From Desulfobacterales bacterium (GTDB lineage Bacteria; Desulfobacterota; Desulfobacteria; Desulfobacterales; SKZT01): DNA of 40,801 bases. The stretch covers positions 1 to 40,801 of the forward strand of contig JAGYNR010000008.1 in NCBI GenBank assembly GCA_018399715.1, written 5' to 3'. Position numbers and translations under genes: made by a program. Positions 1 to 8,006 of this stretch are shown here, one piece after another. The notes beneath the pieces were generated by a model. That model was not told the origin of the DNA, made no database searches, and saw only the letters and a list, made by a program, of their open reading frames with translations. Within the stretch, counting starts at the first letter, position 1. Every line of letters starts with the position of its first letter.

Positions 1-103
1 TTCTGTTTGGCAAAACAGTACCCAAAAGCCTTGTCTTCTCTGCGACGGGGATTTTATATACTGGCAAACAGCGGAATCTTTCTTTTTTAGAAGTGTTTTA
101 CAT

Positions 104-245
104 AGGGCCCGAACGAAAATCAGGATTTTTCGTTAAGATCAAGAAAAACGAAAATTTTAACCACAGACATACATTGAGTATTTCGAGGATTAAATTTTAG
201 TCTGACACAGATATTGGCGAAAAAGACAGTTTTCGTTCAGGCACT
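104..245 (-). repeat. MITE-like element, full copy 1
   Basis: This is one of three nearly identical elements of about 143 bp in the window, here in minus orientation relative to the copies at 2488 and 14508. Its right end is the terminal repeat AGTGCCTGAACGAAAAC read on the minus strand. The left end has diverged (AGGGCCCGAACGAAAAT). A perfect 4-bp duplication, ACAT, flanks it at 100-103 and 246-249, as expected for a transposed element. It has no room for a transposase, so it would be non-autonomous. It abuts the 3' end of hpnH and contributes two bases of that gene's stop codon. The flank at 1-99 holds no gene I can support. Confidence 0.85.
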
Positions 246-1230
246 ACATAACCATTTTCCATGGATGAGTCACTGCATCCATTACCGCAGTTGCCTCAAA
301 TCCGCAGTGAACCATACAGTTTATACAGCGAGGATCTCTGCCAAGCCCATATCGGTGCCATTGGGTTGTATTCATGAGTTCTTTGTATGTAGCTGCGTAA
401 CCGTCATTAATGAGATAACACGGGCGTTGCCACCCAAAAATATTACGGGTTGGATTACCCCAGGGGGTACATTCATAATGGCGGCGGCCTGCTAAAAAAT
501 CCAGGTAAAAACGGCTGTGGTTAAATCGCCATTTTTTGGTACGTCCGATGTTAAAAAGTTTTTGAAATAATATCGTTGTTTTTTTTCGATCCAGAAAGTT
601 TTCCTGGTCGGGAGCATCGGGATAGCAGAATCCTGGGGCGACAGTCATTCCCTCGACCCCCAGAGATGTCAGAAAATCAAACAAAGCAGCAGCATTTTCA
701 GGTGTCTCATCAGCATATAGGGTCGTATTGGTTGTCACCCGAAAACCATTGTCGATCAGAAGCCGGATAGTATTTACCGCCCGCTGAAATACACCCCCGC
801 GACCAACCATGGTATCATGACGTTTTTCCAATCCATCGATATGAATATTGAACGCCAGATAACGTGATGGTTGAAACTCATGGAGTTTATCGGCTGCCAG
901 CAAAGCGTTGGTACACAGGTAAACAAATTTTTGATTGTCCACAAGTTTTTGAACAATGTGCGAAATTTCCGGGTGAAGCAACGGCTCACCCCCGGCAACG
1001 GATACGACCGGGGCAGGACACGCTTTTGCGGCGCGTAAACAGTCTTCCACACTTAACCGGCGATTTAATATTTCCTCTGGATAAGCGATTTTACCACATC
1101 CCCGACAGCGCAGATTACACCGAAACAAGGGTTCGATCATCAATACGAGCGGAAATCGCTGATGCCCCAGCAATAATTGCCTCATGATATAAAATCCGAT
1201 ACTGGCTTTTTGTACAGCAGGTATTCCCAT
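244..1230 (-). CDS. hpnH: HpnH, radical SAM adenosylhopane synthase
   Basis: This radical SAM enzyme joins the 5'-deoxyadenosyl group to diploptene, the first step in making C35 extended hopanoids. The product has 328 residues. The N-terminus MGIPAVQK and the segment PLVLMIEPLFRCNLRCRGCG are typical of HpnH, and Cys38, Cys42 and Cys45 form the CX3CX2C motif for the 4Fe-4S cluster. A GGEPLLHP segment follows, and a C-terminal CINCMVHCGFE cluster is present. I chose the ATG at 1230 because a GAGG/AGGA ribosome-binding site precedes it and it lies just after the squalene synthase stop at 1242; a longer ORF from 1272 would overlap that gene. The stop codon TAG is completed by the adjoining miniature element, so the natural C-terminus may have been slightly shortened. 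All visible catalytic elements are upstream of that point. Confidence 0.9.
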   Translation of the reverse strand: MGIPAVQKASIGFYIMRQLLLGHQRFPLVLMIEPLFRCNLRCRGCGKIAYPEEILNRRLSVEDCLRAAKACPAPVVSVAGGEPLLHPEISHIVQKLVDNQKFVYLCTNALLAADKLHEFQPSRYLAFNIHIDGLEKRHDTMVGRGGVFQRAVNTIRLLIDNGFRVTTNTTLYADETPENAAALFDFLTSLGVEGMTVAPGFCYPDAPDQENFLDRKKTTILFQKLFNIGRTKKWRFNHSRFYLDFLAGRRHYECTPWGNPTRNIFGWQRPCYLINDGYAATYKELMNTTQWHRYGLGRDPRCINCMVHCGFEATAVMDAVTHPWKMVM

Positions 1231-1241
1231 ACGTCCTAACC

Positions 1242-2321
1242 TCATAAATGAAAACAATTCGCAGACCCGCATTTTTGTAATGTATCCACAGGGTCTGACG
1301 AGGGTAAATTTCTTGAAAAAAAATTAAACAAAACTTTCAATAACAGGTTGCTGCGCAACGTCAGGTTAGTAGTTACAATAACGGTTTTGGTAGTTTTCCG
1401 TGAAACTTTGACATCGCCGCCGCTTTGATAATCTGGTTTTTTCTGTATATTGCTCAGGGTGCATACGGCCATGCCGATAGCCCATAAACAAAACTTTCGA
1501 ATTCCGGCTTCGTGCCGGGGAATCATCAGAGTGTATGTTAAGGCATTTTTTAAATGAGCACCGGTAATGCCGATCAATTCTGCGATTCCTTTGCCAAAAG
1601 CCATCTCGTATGACCGATTCGAAAGCCGGGAAAGATTATAGCCGTGTTTTTCAAAGATATCTCTTGGAAGCCAACAGGAGCCGCTTTGGTAGTCATCCCA
1701 AAGGTCTTTGAGTATATTAGTCATTTGCAGACCTTTTCCGAAAGAAGGAGCCAGTGTGTACAATTGTTTTCGATAATTTGATATTTCCGATGAATATTCA
1801 CAAAACAGATCGGTTAACATTTCTCCCACCACCCCGGCTACGTAGTAACAATAGCGGTCAAGATAAGTAATATCTTTTAATCCGCGGCAGCTTTTTGACT
1901 GTTGAAATTGAAGCATTCCGGCGGACATTATTTTTATACAACGGCTTAGAATCATTTGTTTTTGAGGTTTTAAGCGAAAAAAAGCATCAATGACAAAAGA
2001 ACAATTTTTGATAAGCTCTTTTTCAGCCGGCAGTGTATTTTCACTGAGCAACGGGAAAAGTCGTTTCGCAAAAAGATCAGCAGTTGCATTACCATTTACT
2101 ACATCTACAAATTCCTTAAAAAAATGCCGCTGCTGAGCGACAGAAAGACTTTTTTCATCTTCGATTGTATCAACAATACGACACAGCAGATAGCCGATAC
2201 TAGTTGTATGGCTTAGTTCCGGAGGCAAACAGGGAATAGTTAAGGCAAAAGAACGGGAAACCCGCTGAAGAATTTGCTGGTTGTAATTATCCGGATGGTT
2301 CTGGAATTCTCCTGAAATCAT
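1242..2321 (-). CDS. Squalene/phytoene synthase family protein
   Basis: A 359-residue trans-isoprenyl diphosphate synthase, head-to-head type, expected to condense two farnesyl diphosphates to squalene for hopanoids. The substrate motif VSRSFALTIP is at 21-30. The first Asp-rich motif DTIED is at 51-55, YCYYVAGVVGEML at 157-169, and the second Asp-rich motif DLWDD at 206-210, so the catalytic site looks intact. The sequence resembles the single-enzyme squalene synthase (farnesyl-diphosphate farnesyltransferase) type rather than the HpnC/HpnD pair, but phytoene or dehydrosqualene synthesis cannot be excluded. The gene lies 11 bases upstream of hpnH on the same strand, supporting a hopanoid role. 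A purine-rich GAGAGGGG site precedes the ATG. No squalene-hopene cyclase is visible nearby. Confidence 0.85.
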   Translation of the reverse strand: MISGEFQNHPDNYNQQILQRVSRSFALTIPCLPPELSHTTSIGYLLCRIVDTIEDEKSLSVAQQRHFFKEFVDVVNGNATADLFAKRLFPLLSENTLPAEKELIKNCSFVIDAFFRLKPQKQMILSRCIKIMSAGMLQFQQSKSCRGLKDITYLDRYCYYVAGVVGEMLTDLFCEYSSEISNYRKQLYTLAPSFGKGLQMTNILKDLWDDYQSGSCWLPRDIFEKHGYNLSRLSNRSYEMAFGKGIAELIGITGAHLKNALTYTLMIPRHEAGIRKFCLWAIGMAVCTLSNIQKKPDYQSGGDVKVSRKTTKTVIVTTNLTLRSNLLLKVLFNFFSRNLPSSDPVDTLQKCGSANCFHL

Positions 2322-2345
2322 TCCCGTCCCCTCTCTTCCATTTGA

Positions 2346-2423
2346 TCAACAGCAAACAAAATCTTCTCTCTTGCCATTTCGAAAAAAAGGAATTAAATCG
2401 ACTACAATACGTTCATTATCCAT
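2346..2423 (-). CDS. Small leader ORF (25 aa) before squalene synthase
   Basis: An ATG-started 25-codon ORF beginning MDNERIVVDLIPFF and ending in two cysteines. It is preceded by a near-perfect ribosome-binding site, GGAGG, eight bases before the ATG. That site is stronger than the one for the squalene synthase that starts 24 bases after its stop. It could be a regulatory leader peptide coupling translation to the enzyme, or a real small protein. I recognise no family. The strong ribosome-binding site and its position are visible; function is unknown. Confidence 0.4.
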   Translation of the reverse strand: MDNERIVVDLIPFFRNGKREDFVCC

Positions 2424-2487
2424 CAAGAATACCTCCACTCATTTTTTGGATATAAATAGCAAACTTTGTAGCCATAAATTATTATTT

Positions 2488-2630
2488 AGTGCCTGAACGA
2501 AAACTGTCTTTTTTGCCAATATCTGCGTCAGACTCAAATTTTAATCCTCGAAATACTCAATGTATGTCTGTGGTTAAAATTTTCATCTTCCTTGATCTTA
2601 ACGAAAAATCATAGTTTTCATTCGGTCACT
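2488..2630 (+). repeat. MITE-like element, full copy 2
   Basis: A 143-bp element starting AGTGCCTGAACGAAAAC, matching the 14508 copy over almost its whole length. The right terminal repeat has several substitutions (it ends TTCGGTCACT). A perfect 4-bp duplication ATTT flanks it at 2484-2487 and 2631-2634. It lies in the 616-bp gap between the leader ORF and the gene at 2938, a gap that otherwise holds only the promoter candidate at 2778-2806. Confidence 0.85.
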
Positions 2631-2777
2631 ATTTAAATATAAATCATTTACAATGTCAATGTTAATCCAAGTGGAAACGGGTGCTTAAGGAATCCTGGCA
2701 AGCTGCCGGTTTAGAAATACGGCAGAAATAATTGTACCGGATTGCACAGAATTTTTGGTTTGTCTACAAAAAACTTC

Positions 2778-2806
2778 TTGAAAAATCTGTTTCAAAAATC
2801 TATATA
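2778..2806 (+). promoter_or_regulatory. Sigma70-type promoter candidate
   Basis: A TTGAAA -35 box, a 17-base spacer and a TATATA -10 box. It points at the gene starting at 2938 and implies a 5' leader of about 125 bases. The call rests on consensus match alone. Confidence 0.45.
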
Positions 2807-2937
2807 TCCGCGAGTAACAAAACTTGAACTTGAAATACCAATAGCGCCTGTTTGACCGGGATTATGACCTGCAACACTGCCGGCAGCCTGCATTGAGGCA
2901 ACTATTGACATTGACTATGTTGAAAGGATTATGCCAC

Positions 2938-3459
2938 ATGCAACTTCCGGCACCATCTGAATTTATGGGACGAATACTGCCCCGGCTGCTGGCCCGTTAT
3001 TATGTGGATTACCTGGCTGAAGACTGCTGTATTGAATATTTTTTGCAGAAGAAAAAAACAGGAGAAGAAATTTCGCAGAACCTGATGATTTCCCTGAACT
3101 GTTTTGCCAGGCGAATCGAAGTTGTCCGTTTTTATCCGGAACTCAATAAGCAGCCGAATACGAAATATTTCTCAGCCGCATGCTTCTATCTGCTGGTTCA
3201 TCATTTTGCTCAATATTTTGGTGTGACAAACCAGTATCAGGTTTTTGTCTGCACTCAACCGGAAATCTTTAGCCGGTTTTACAAACAGTTGCTGGATTTT
3301 AACTTTCATCCAAAAATTCATATTGCCAATACCATTGAACTGGTTTCCGACTATACCGCAACTGATATCGACACCACGATGATTACAGGACATCAGCCCC
3401 GATGCGATACGATGAACGGTTTAATAAAAGAATGTAAATGTGGTCATGATCAATTATGA
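2938..3459 (+). CDS. Unrecognised protein overlapping uxs gene
   Basis: The product is 173 residues from the ATG at 2938, which has AAGGA nine bases upstream; an upstream ATG at 2893 would add 15 residues without a comparable site. I cannot assign a family. It is a soluble mixed sequence with an aromatic-rich middle ([18 protein letters not shown]), a segment [14 protein letters not shown] that loosely resembles the last motif of GNAT acyltransferases, and a Cys-containing tail (CKCGHDQL). The acyltransferase resemblance is only a guess. Its end overlaps the following epimerase-family gene by 14 bases, so the two are probably translationally coupled and may act together on a glycan or lipid. 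Confidence 0.65.
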   Translation: MQLPAPSEFMGRILPRLLARYYVDYLAEDCCIEYFLQKKKTGEEISQNLMISLNCFARRIEVVRFYPELNKQPNTKYFSAACFYLLVHHFAQYFGVTNQYQVFVCTQPEIFSRFYKQLLDFNFHPKIHIANTIELVSDYTATDIDTTMITGHQPRCDTMNGLIKECKCGHDQL

Positions 3460-4414
3460 TTCCTCAAAACGAATATTGGTAACCGGCGGGGCTGGTTTTC
3501 TCGGCTCACATCTGTGTGAAAAACTGCTGTCGGACGGACATGAAGTTATCTGTGTGGACAATTTTTATACTGGCCGCAAGTCAAATATTATTCATCTTTT
3601 AAAAAATCCATATTTTGAAGTAATTCGTCATGATATATGTTTTCCGTTATATGTTGAAGTAGATGAAATCTACAATCTGGCTTGCCCGGCTTCACCGGTT
3701 CATTATCAGTCTGATGCAGTTCAAACCACAAAGACCTCTGTCCATGGAAGCATAAACATGCTGGGGCTTGCCAAGCGTTTGAAAATTAGGATATTGCAGG
3801 CATCTACGTCCGAAGTGTATGGTAACCCGGAAGTTCATCCTCAGAAAGAGGATTATTGGGGTAATGTTAATCCAATTGGCCGCAGATCCTGTTATGATGA
3901 GGGAAAACGCTGTGCGGAAACGTTGTTTTTTGATTATTATCATCAAAACGGCCTTCAAGTTAAAGTTGCCAGAATATTTAATACCTATGGTCCCCGCATG
4001 TACCCGAACGATGGCCGGGTAGTCAGCAACTTTATTGTTCAGGCATTGAAGAATCAAAATATTACAATATATGGAGACGGGCGCCAGACCCGAAGTTTTT
4101 GTTATGTGGATGATTTAATTGATGGCCTGATCCGTTTGATGAGTTCACCGGATGATTTTACAGGCCCTGTCAATCTGGGGAATCCAAATGAAATATCCAT
4201 ACGCCAGTTGGCTGAAAAAATTCTTGACATAACGGAGTCTGACTCAACAATTGATTTTGCGCCGTTGCCGACCGATGACCCCGTCAGAAGAAAACCTGAC
4301 ATTACATTGGCTGAAAACAGCCTTCGGTGGCACCCTAAAATCAGTTTGTTTGAGGGGCTTCAAAAGACCGTTGACTATTTTAGATCACTGTTTAAGGGAC
4401 GCGACAAGAAATAA
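3446..4414 (+). CDS. UDP-glucuronate decarboxylase (UXS-type SDR)
   Basis: This extended short-chain dehydrogenase should convert UDP-glucuronate to UDP-xylose using bound NAD+. From the ATG at 3446 (322 aa) it shows the nucleotide-binding [10 protein letters not shown] at 13-22, the TSE segment at 121-123, the catalytic Tyr150 and Lys154 in SCYDEGKR, and [11 protein letters not shown]. The blocks [19 protein letters not shown] and DGRVVSNFI are diagnostic of UXS rather than other sugar epimerases. A GTG at 3440 is a possible alternative start. The N-terminal membrane anchor of some eukaryotic forms is absent, so it should be cytosolic. It overlaps the unknown gene upstream. The nearby hopanoid genes are on the other strand, so a shared role is not established. 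Confidence 0.9.
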   Translation: MINYDSSKRILVTGGAGFLGSHLCEKLLSDGHEVICVDNFYTGRKSNIIHLLKNPYFEVIRHDICFPLYVEVDEIYNLACPASPVHYQSDAVQTTKTSVHGSINMLGLAKRLKIRILQASTSEVYGNPEVHPQKEDYWGNVNPIGRRSCYDEGKRCAETLFFDYYHQNGLQVKVARIFNTYGPRMYPNDGRVVSNFIVQALKNQNITIYGDGRQTRSFCYVDDLIDGLIRLMSSPDDFTGPVNLGNPNEISIRQLAEKILDITESDSTIDFAPLPTDDPVRRKPDITLAENSLRWHPKISLFEGLQKTVDYFRSLFKGRDKK

Positions 4415-4470
4415 TCATGCTGCATCCTAAAAATGTTTTTATTAAGATCGATTAGACCGGGAATATTTAA

Positions 4471-4671
4471 ATGGCACAAAAGACATTTTTCTGCAAACTG
4501 GCTCAACAAAAAGTTACCATTCTACTCAATATTTGGGAGGACGAATATACAGGGCTGGAATCCTTAAAATCAGTTAAATGTTCACAGCAGCATAACTGCC
4601 CCCATTTCACCCGCAAAGATCTTTGTCCGCCGATCAAAAAGATTAAACAATATTATTTGTCAAAAATCTGA
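4471..4671 (+). CDS. Small Cys-containing hypothetical protein
   Basis: A 66-residue ORF starting MAQKTFFCK, with a possible metal-binding pattern of cysteines in its second half (CSQQHNCPHF then DLCPP). It begins 56 bases after the UXS gene on the same strand and overlaps the convergent gene at 4660 by 12 bases. The ribosome-binding site is weak (GGGAAT). I recognise no family; the Cys spacing and tidy placement favour a real gene. Confidence 0.5.
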   Translation: MAQKTFFCKLAQQKVTILLNIWEDEYTGLESLKSVKCSQQHNCPHFTRKDLCPPIKKIKQYYLSKI

Positions 4672-5508
4672 ACCAACTATATTAAAAATAATATTTTCAA
4701 GAATATTTTCAGCAGCTATCAGTTCATTGTGTGACGAAAAGCAGGAGCATAGTTCATAAAAGATGGGAGCAAACAGAGATGTGTTTGCAAAAGTTTCATT
4801 TCCGTTCAGATGTGGCTTAGAATACAGCTTGTCCTTAAAAAAATAATTTGCTTCGGGTATTTCCTGACTCCGAAAAGGCCAGTTCAATTTTAGCTTAAGA
4901 AATTCCTGAACCGCAGCAACCCGCCGGTGATGGGTCAAAATATCCTCTTTTTTGAGAGGATGTCCCATTTTTTGCGCTATCAGGGAAAAAAATGCATTCA
5001 AAAGCTTATCTTCGGTGATAATCAGCCCATACAGATACCAGTCGTCCACTACTTCTCTGACAATTTCTTTGTAAACCATGGGAACCTGATAGTGAGTAGG
5101 ACAAAAATAGCTCCTGCAGGCCATTCCGCCATAATAACTGATACCCCTGAAATCAATGCCGTTATTTTTCAAATTCAAAGGATGAAGAAGACATCCAACC
5201 CGGGAATTCGACGAATCGATAAACCCGATAAACGGGCAATGGTGAAATTCAGGATAGGGACGTTGCTGGTTTTCATGAGCCTCGACTGCTGTTTTGAAGG
5301 CCAGGATTGAATCCATATCTCTTGGAATATCCGCAAAAAGAACCGTCCTTTGGATCAGTAATGATTCCAACGCGTTTCTGGAAGCGTCAGCAACATTGTA
5401 AAGTCCGCAGCAGGCGCCGCAGGAAACATTTTCTTTTACCTGGCAAAGATACACACTGCCGGGCGTATGGTCATCTAATTGCTTATTTGGGGCCACTGAT
5501 ATTCTCAT
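4660..5508 (-). CDS. Cys-cluster protein, YkgJ-like
   Basis: About 282 residues from the ATG at 5508; an earlier ATG at 5559 is possible but lies deeper in the upstream gene. The N-terminal motif VSCGACCGLYN, followed by CPFIGF, GCLLHP and CRSYFCP, resembles the Cys clusters of YkgJ-type putative zinc or iron chelating proteins. The C-terminal half is helical and unassigned. It overlaps the 3' end of the phosphate transporter gene by about 26 bases, so the two are probably co-transcribed. The ligand and role are unknown. The exact start is uncertain because no clear ribosome-binding site precedes any candidate. Confidence 0.6.
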   Translation of the reverse strand: MRISVAPNKQLDDHTPGSVYLCQVKENVSCGACCGLYNVADASRNALESLLIQRTVLFADIPRDMDSILAFKTAVEAHENQQRPYPEFHHCPFIGFIDSSNSRVGCLLHPLNLKNNGIDFRGISYYGGMACRSYFCPTHYQVPMVYKEIVREVVDDWYLYGLIITEDKLLNAFFSLIAQKMGHPLKKEDILTHHRRVAAVQEFLKLKLNWPFRSQEIPEANYFFKDKLYSKPHLNGNETFANTSLFAPIFYELCSCFSSHNELIAAENILENIIFNIVGSDF

Positions 5509-7741
5509 TTTGGGTAAATGTGTTATCAAAAATGTACAATAACTTAAGTGTTTGTTCACTGATTTTTAAACAGGCATTGTTAATGCCGTAAAATAAAATA
5601 CTCAGCCGGGTTTTTGAAACGCCGGTGCTTATTCTTTCAATCTGGTTATGATCATATGCTTCGAGAAGTGTTTTCAGATGTGTGTGATGAGTAGCAACCT
5701 CACGATATAAAAAAGGTTTCCGGTCTTTCATGATTTTTGAAGTTTCCGAGAGCAGCGCCTCAATACATTTTCGGATATGCTGAAGTTCTTTTTTCTGTTC
5801 CGGTAAGAGCTCCGAATGCTGGTTGGAAACATGTACATGGCATCTGAGAATTAAATCTCGCGTACTTTCCGCAATCTCTTGTAACGCATAAACTACATAA
5901 GAGTAGTTGTCAGCACGTTTGGCGTCTCTTCGCCCCAGCAATCGCAATGTTTTGAAAATATTGGCGACAATTATATTTGACCATTTCTGGATATTGCTGG
6001 TTTCCCGGCGAAGTTGTTTTAAAAGTTTGCGGTTTTCGGTGAGAATACCCTCAAAACAGGCATCAAGAGATGCCATCACAGCGGTAAGGTAATGACCGCT
6101 GTTTTCAAATGAAGTACGGATGGCGAATTCGGCATCGGTTACCCGTTTCAAATCCAGAAGTTCCAAATCTCTGGCGACCTTTGCCCGTTTTCCGTGAATG
6201 CTGAAATTGCGAATGGTTGCCAATGCAACCATCACAATTAGGGCAGCAATACCGACACCATTAAAGTAATAAATTACAAGCGCACAGGACAGCGATAGGG
6301 TAAAAGCCATGAAAGCAGTAAAAAACCAACCGCCGATAACCGTAAGAACACCGGTTATCCGATAGACAGCACTTTCGAGACCCCATGCCTGGTCAGCAAG
6401 AGACGTCCCCATTGCGACCATAAACGTGACATAAGTGGTAGACAAGGGTAGTTTCATGCTGGTTGCCCATGAGACAAGGGCACTGGCCACCATAAGATTT
6501 ACGCTTGCCCGCAGAAGGTCGAACTCGGGAATTTTTCCGTCAAATCCGGTGGCCGGCCGATATCCTTCGGCGTTGAGACGCTTTTGGACCCAGTATTTTA
6601 ACCATTTCGGAAATAATTTGCCGATTGTTTGAGACATCCTCAGTACCATCCGCAACAAAATTCTTGACAGATGTGTAGAATCAAACCGCTCGATGCCTTC
6701 CTTTTGACGGCCCAAACTCACCTCGGTTTGAGTGACGGTTCGTGCTTTTTGGGATAACCACAAAGTACCCACCATTATGGCGCCTGCCGCAAGGAGAAAA
6801 AGCGTGTTGGTGTGAACAGACTCCTGAAGAGCTGCCATTGAGACTGTCAACGGATTATCACTGAATTTTGATATCGTATAGGCGTGAAAAGCGGCCAGCG
6901 GAACGCCGATAAAATTGACAAGGTCATTGGCCGCAAATGACATGGCAAGCGCAAAGGTACCTGCCAGCACAACAAATTTTAATATATTGAAATGTGTCAA
7001 TAATAATATCAACTGAAAAAGGATGGCAAAAAAAGCGAACCCGCCGCCAAGTAAAGTCCAGGTATGGGTTTTTATCCATGCCACGGTAAAGGCGCCCATA
7101 AATGAAGCACCTTTAGCGCCTTTAATAAGAACAAAGTAGGTGATCATGCTAAGTGCAAGTCCACCCCATATGGCGCCATAGCGTTTAAGACGGGTTTCAA
7201 AATGGAATGTAAAAATCAACCGGGTGACAAACTGTGCCGCCGCCCCGCAGATAAAAGCGATCCCAACGGACAGCAGTATTCCTGAAATAATAGCCAGGGC
7301 CTTACCGGTATTGATATATTCAGCCAGGCTCAACACACCCTGGTTGTCTTGAAAAATTTTCACCACAGATATGGCAATAGCGGCTCCTAAAAGCTCGAAA
7401 ACAATTGAGACGGTTGTAGAGGTAGGAAGCCCGAAAGTACTAAATAAGTCCAGCAGCAAAACATCGGTGATCATCACCGCCAGAAAAATTGTAATCAGTT
7501 CCGGCATCAGAAAAAAGCGCGGATGAAAAATCCCCTTACGGGCAACTTCCATCATACCACTCGAAAATGTCACTCCTGCCAGAATTCCCAGGCTTGCCAC
7601 TATCATAATGATCCATCGCGGGGCAACCCTGGACCCTATAGATGAATTTAAGAAGTTTACTGCATCATTGCTGACGCCAACCATCAAATCCAAAATGGCG
7701 AAGACAAAAAGAATTCCAATGGCAAAAATATAAATTTCCAT
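5483..7741 (-). CDS. PiT-family phosphate transporter with PhoU-like tail
   Basis: A 752-residue inner-membrane transporter expected to import inorganic phosphate with a cation. The two inverted halves of the PiT fold are visible: GVSNDAVNF at 22-30 with GLPTSTTVS at 104-112, and AANDLVNF at 270-277 with LPLSTTYVTF near 425. About ten or more hydrophobic segments span residues 1-515. The last 230 residues are soluble, helical and resemble PhoU/DUF47 regulators, which usually occur as a separate protein; here they are fused. PiT proteins without this tail are about 500 residues. The ATG at 7741 has AGGGGAG just upstream. Confidence 0.85.
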   Translation of the reverse strand: MEIYIFAIGILFVFAILDLMVGVSNDAVNFLNSSIGSRVAPRWIIMIVASLGILAGVTFSSGMMEVARKGIFHPRFFLMPELITIFLAVMITDVLLLDLFSTFGLPTSTTVSIVFELLGAAIAISVVKIFQDNQGVLSLAEYINTGKALAIISGILLSVGIAFICGAAAQFVTRLIFTFHFETRLKRYGAIWGGLALSMITYFVLIKGAKGASFMGAFTVAWIKTHTWTLLGGGFAFFAILFQLILLLTHFNILKFVVLAGTFALAMSFAANDLVNFIGVPLAAFHAYTISKFSDNPLTVSMAALQESVHTNTLFLLAAGAIMVGTLWLSQKARTVTQTEVSLGRQKEGIERFDSTHLSRILLRMVLRMSQTIGKLFPKWLKYWVQKRLNAEGYRPATGFDGKIPEFDLLRASVNLMVASALVSWATSMKLPLSTTYVTFMVAMGTSLADQAWGLESAVYRITGVLTVIGGWFFTAFMAFTLSLSCALVIYYFNGVGIAALIVMVALATIRNFSIHGKRAKVARDLELLDLKRVTDAEFAIRTSFENSGHYLTAVMASLDACFEGILTENRKLLKQLRRETSNIQKWSNIIVANIFKTLRLLGRRDAKRADNYSYVVYALQEIAESTRDLILRCHVHVSNQHSELLPEQKKELQHIRKCIEALLSETSKIMKDRKPFLYREVATHHTHLKTLLEAYDHNQIERISTGVSKTRLSILFYGINNACLKISEQTLKLLYIFDNTFTQNENISGPK

Positions 7742-8006
7742 GCACTCCCCTGCTGAAATACGTTTTTTTCAAAACTGTTCATTGTTTTTTATATTCAATT
7801 TCCGGTAACCTGCAAGCGCAAATGTTAGAAAAAAATTAGGGCGGCATCTTCATGGTGTCTGCAGCAAACTTGAAAACCGCTCAGTTTAGTCCAAATAAAA
7901 ATAATTTTAAAAAGTCGTCGCTTTCTGCTATAAACAACATTTTAAATAATATCAATCCTGCGAGCAAAGACTGACCAAATAACAGGGGGTAACAAAAAAA
8001 CAGCAA

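Noticed and set aside
1-18. CTGTTT/AAAACAG inverted repeat at the window edge, possible terminator
   Set aside because: Short, AT-rich, and no T tract on the relevant strand; the window edge prevents judgement.
214-495. Plus-strand ORF starting inside the miniature element
   Set aside because: It lies mostly antisense to hpnH, with no ribosome-binding site and no family features.
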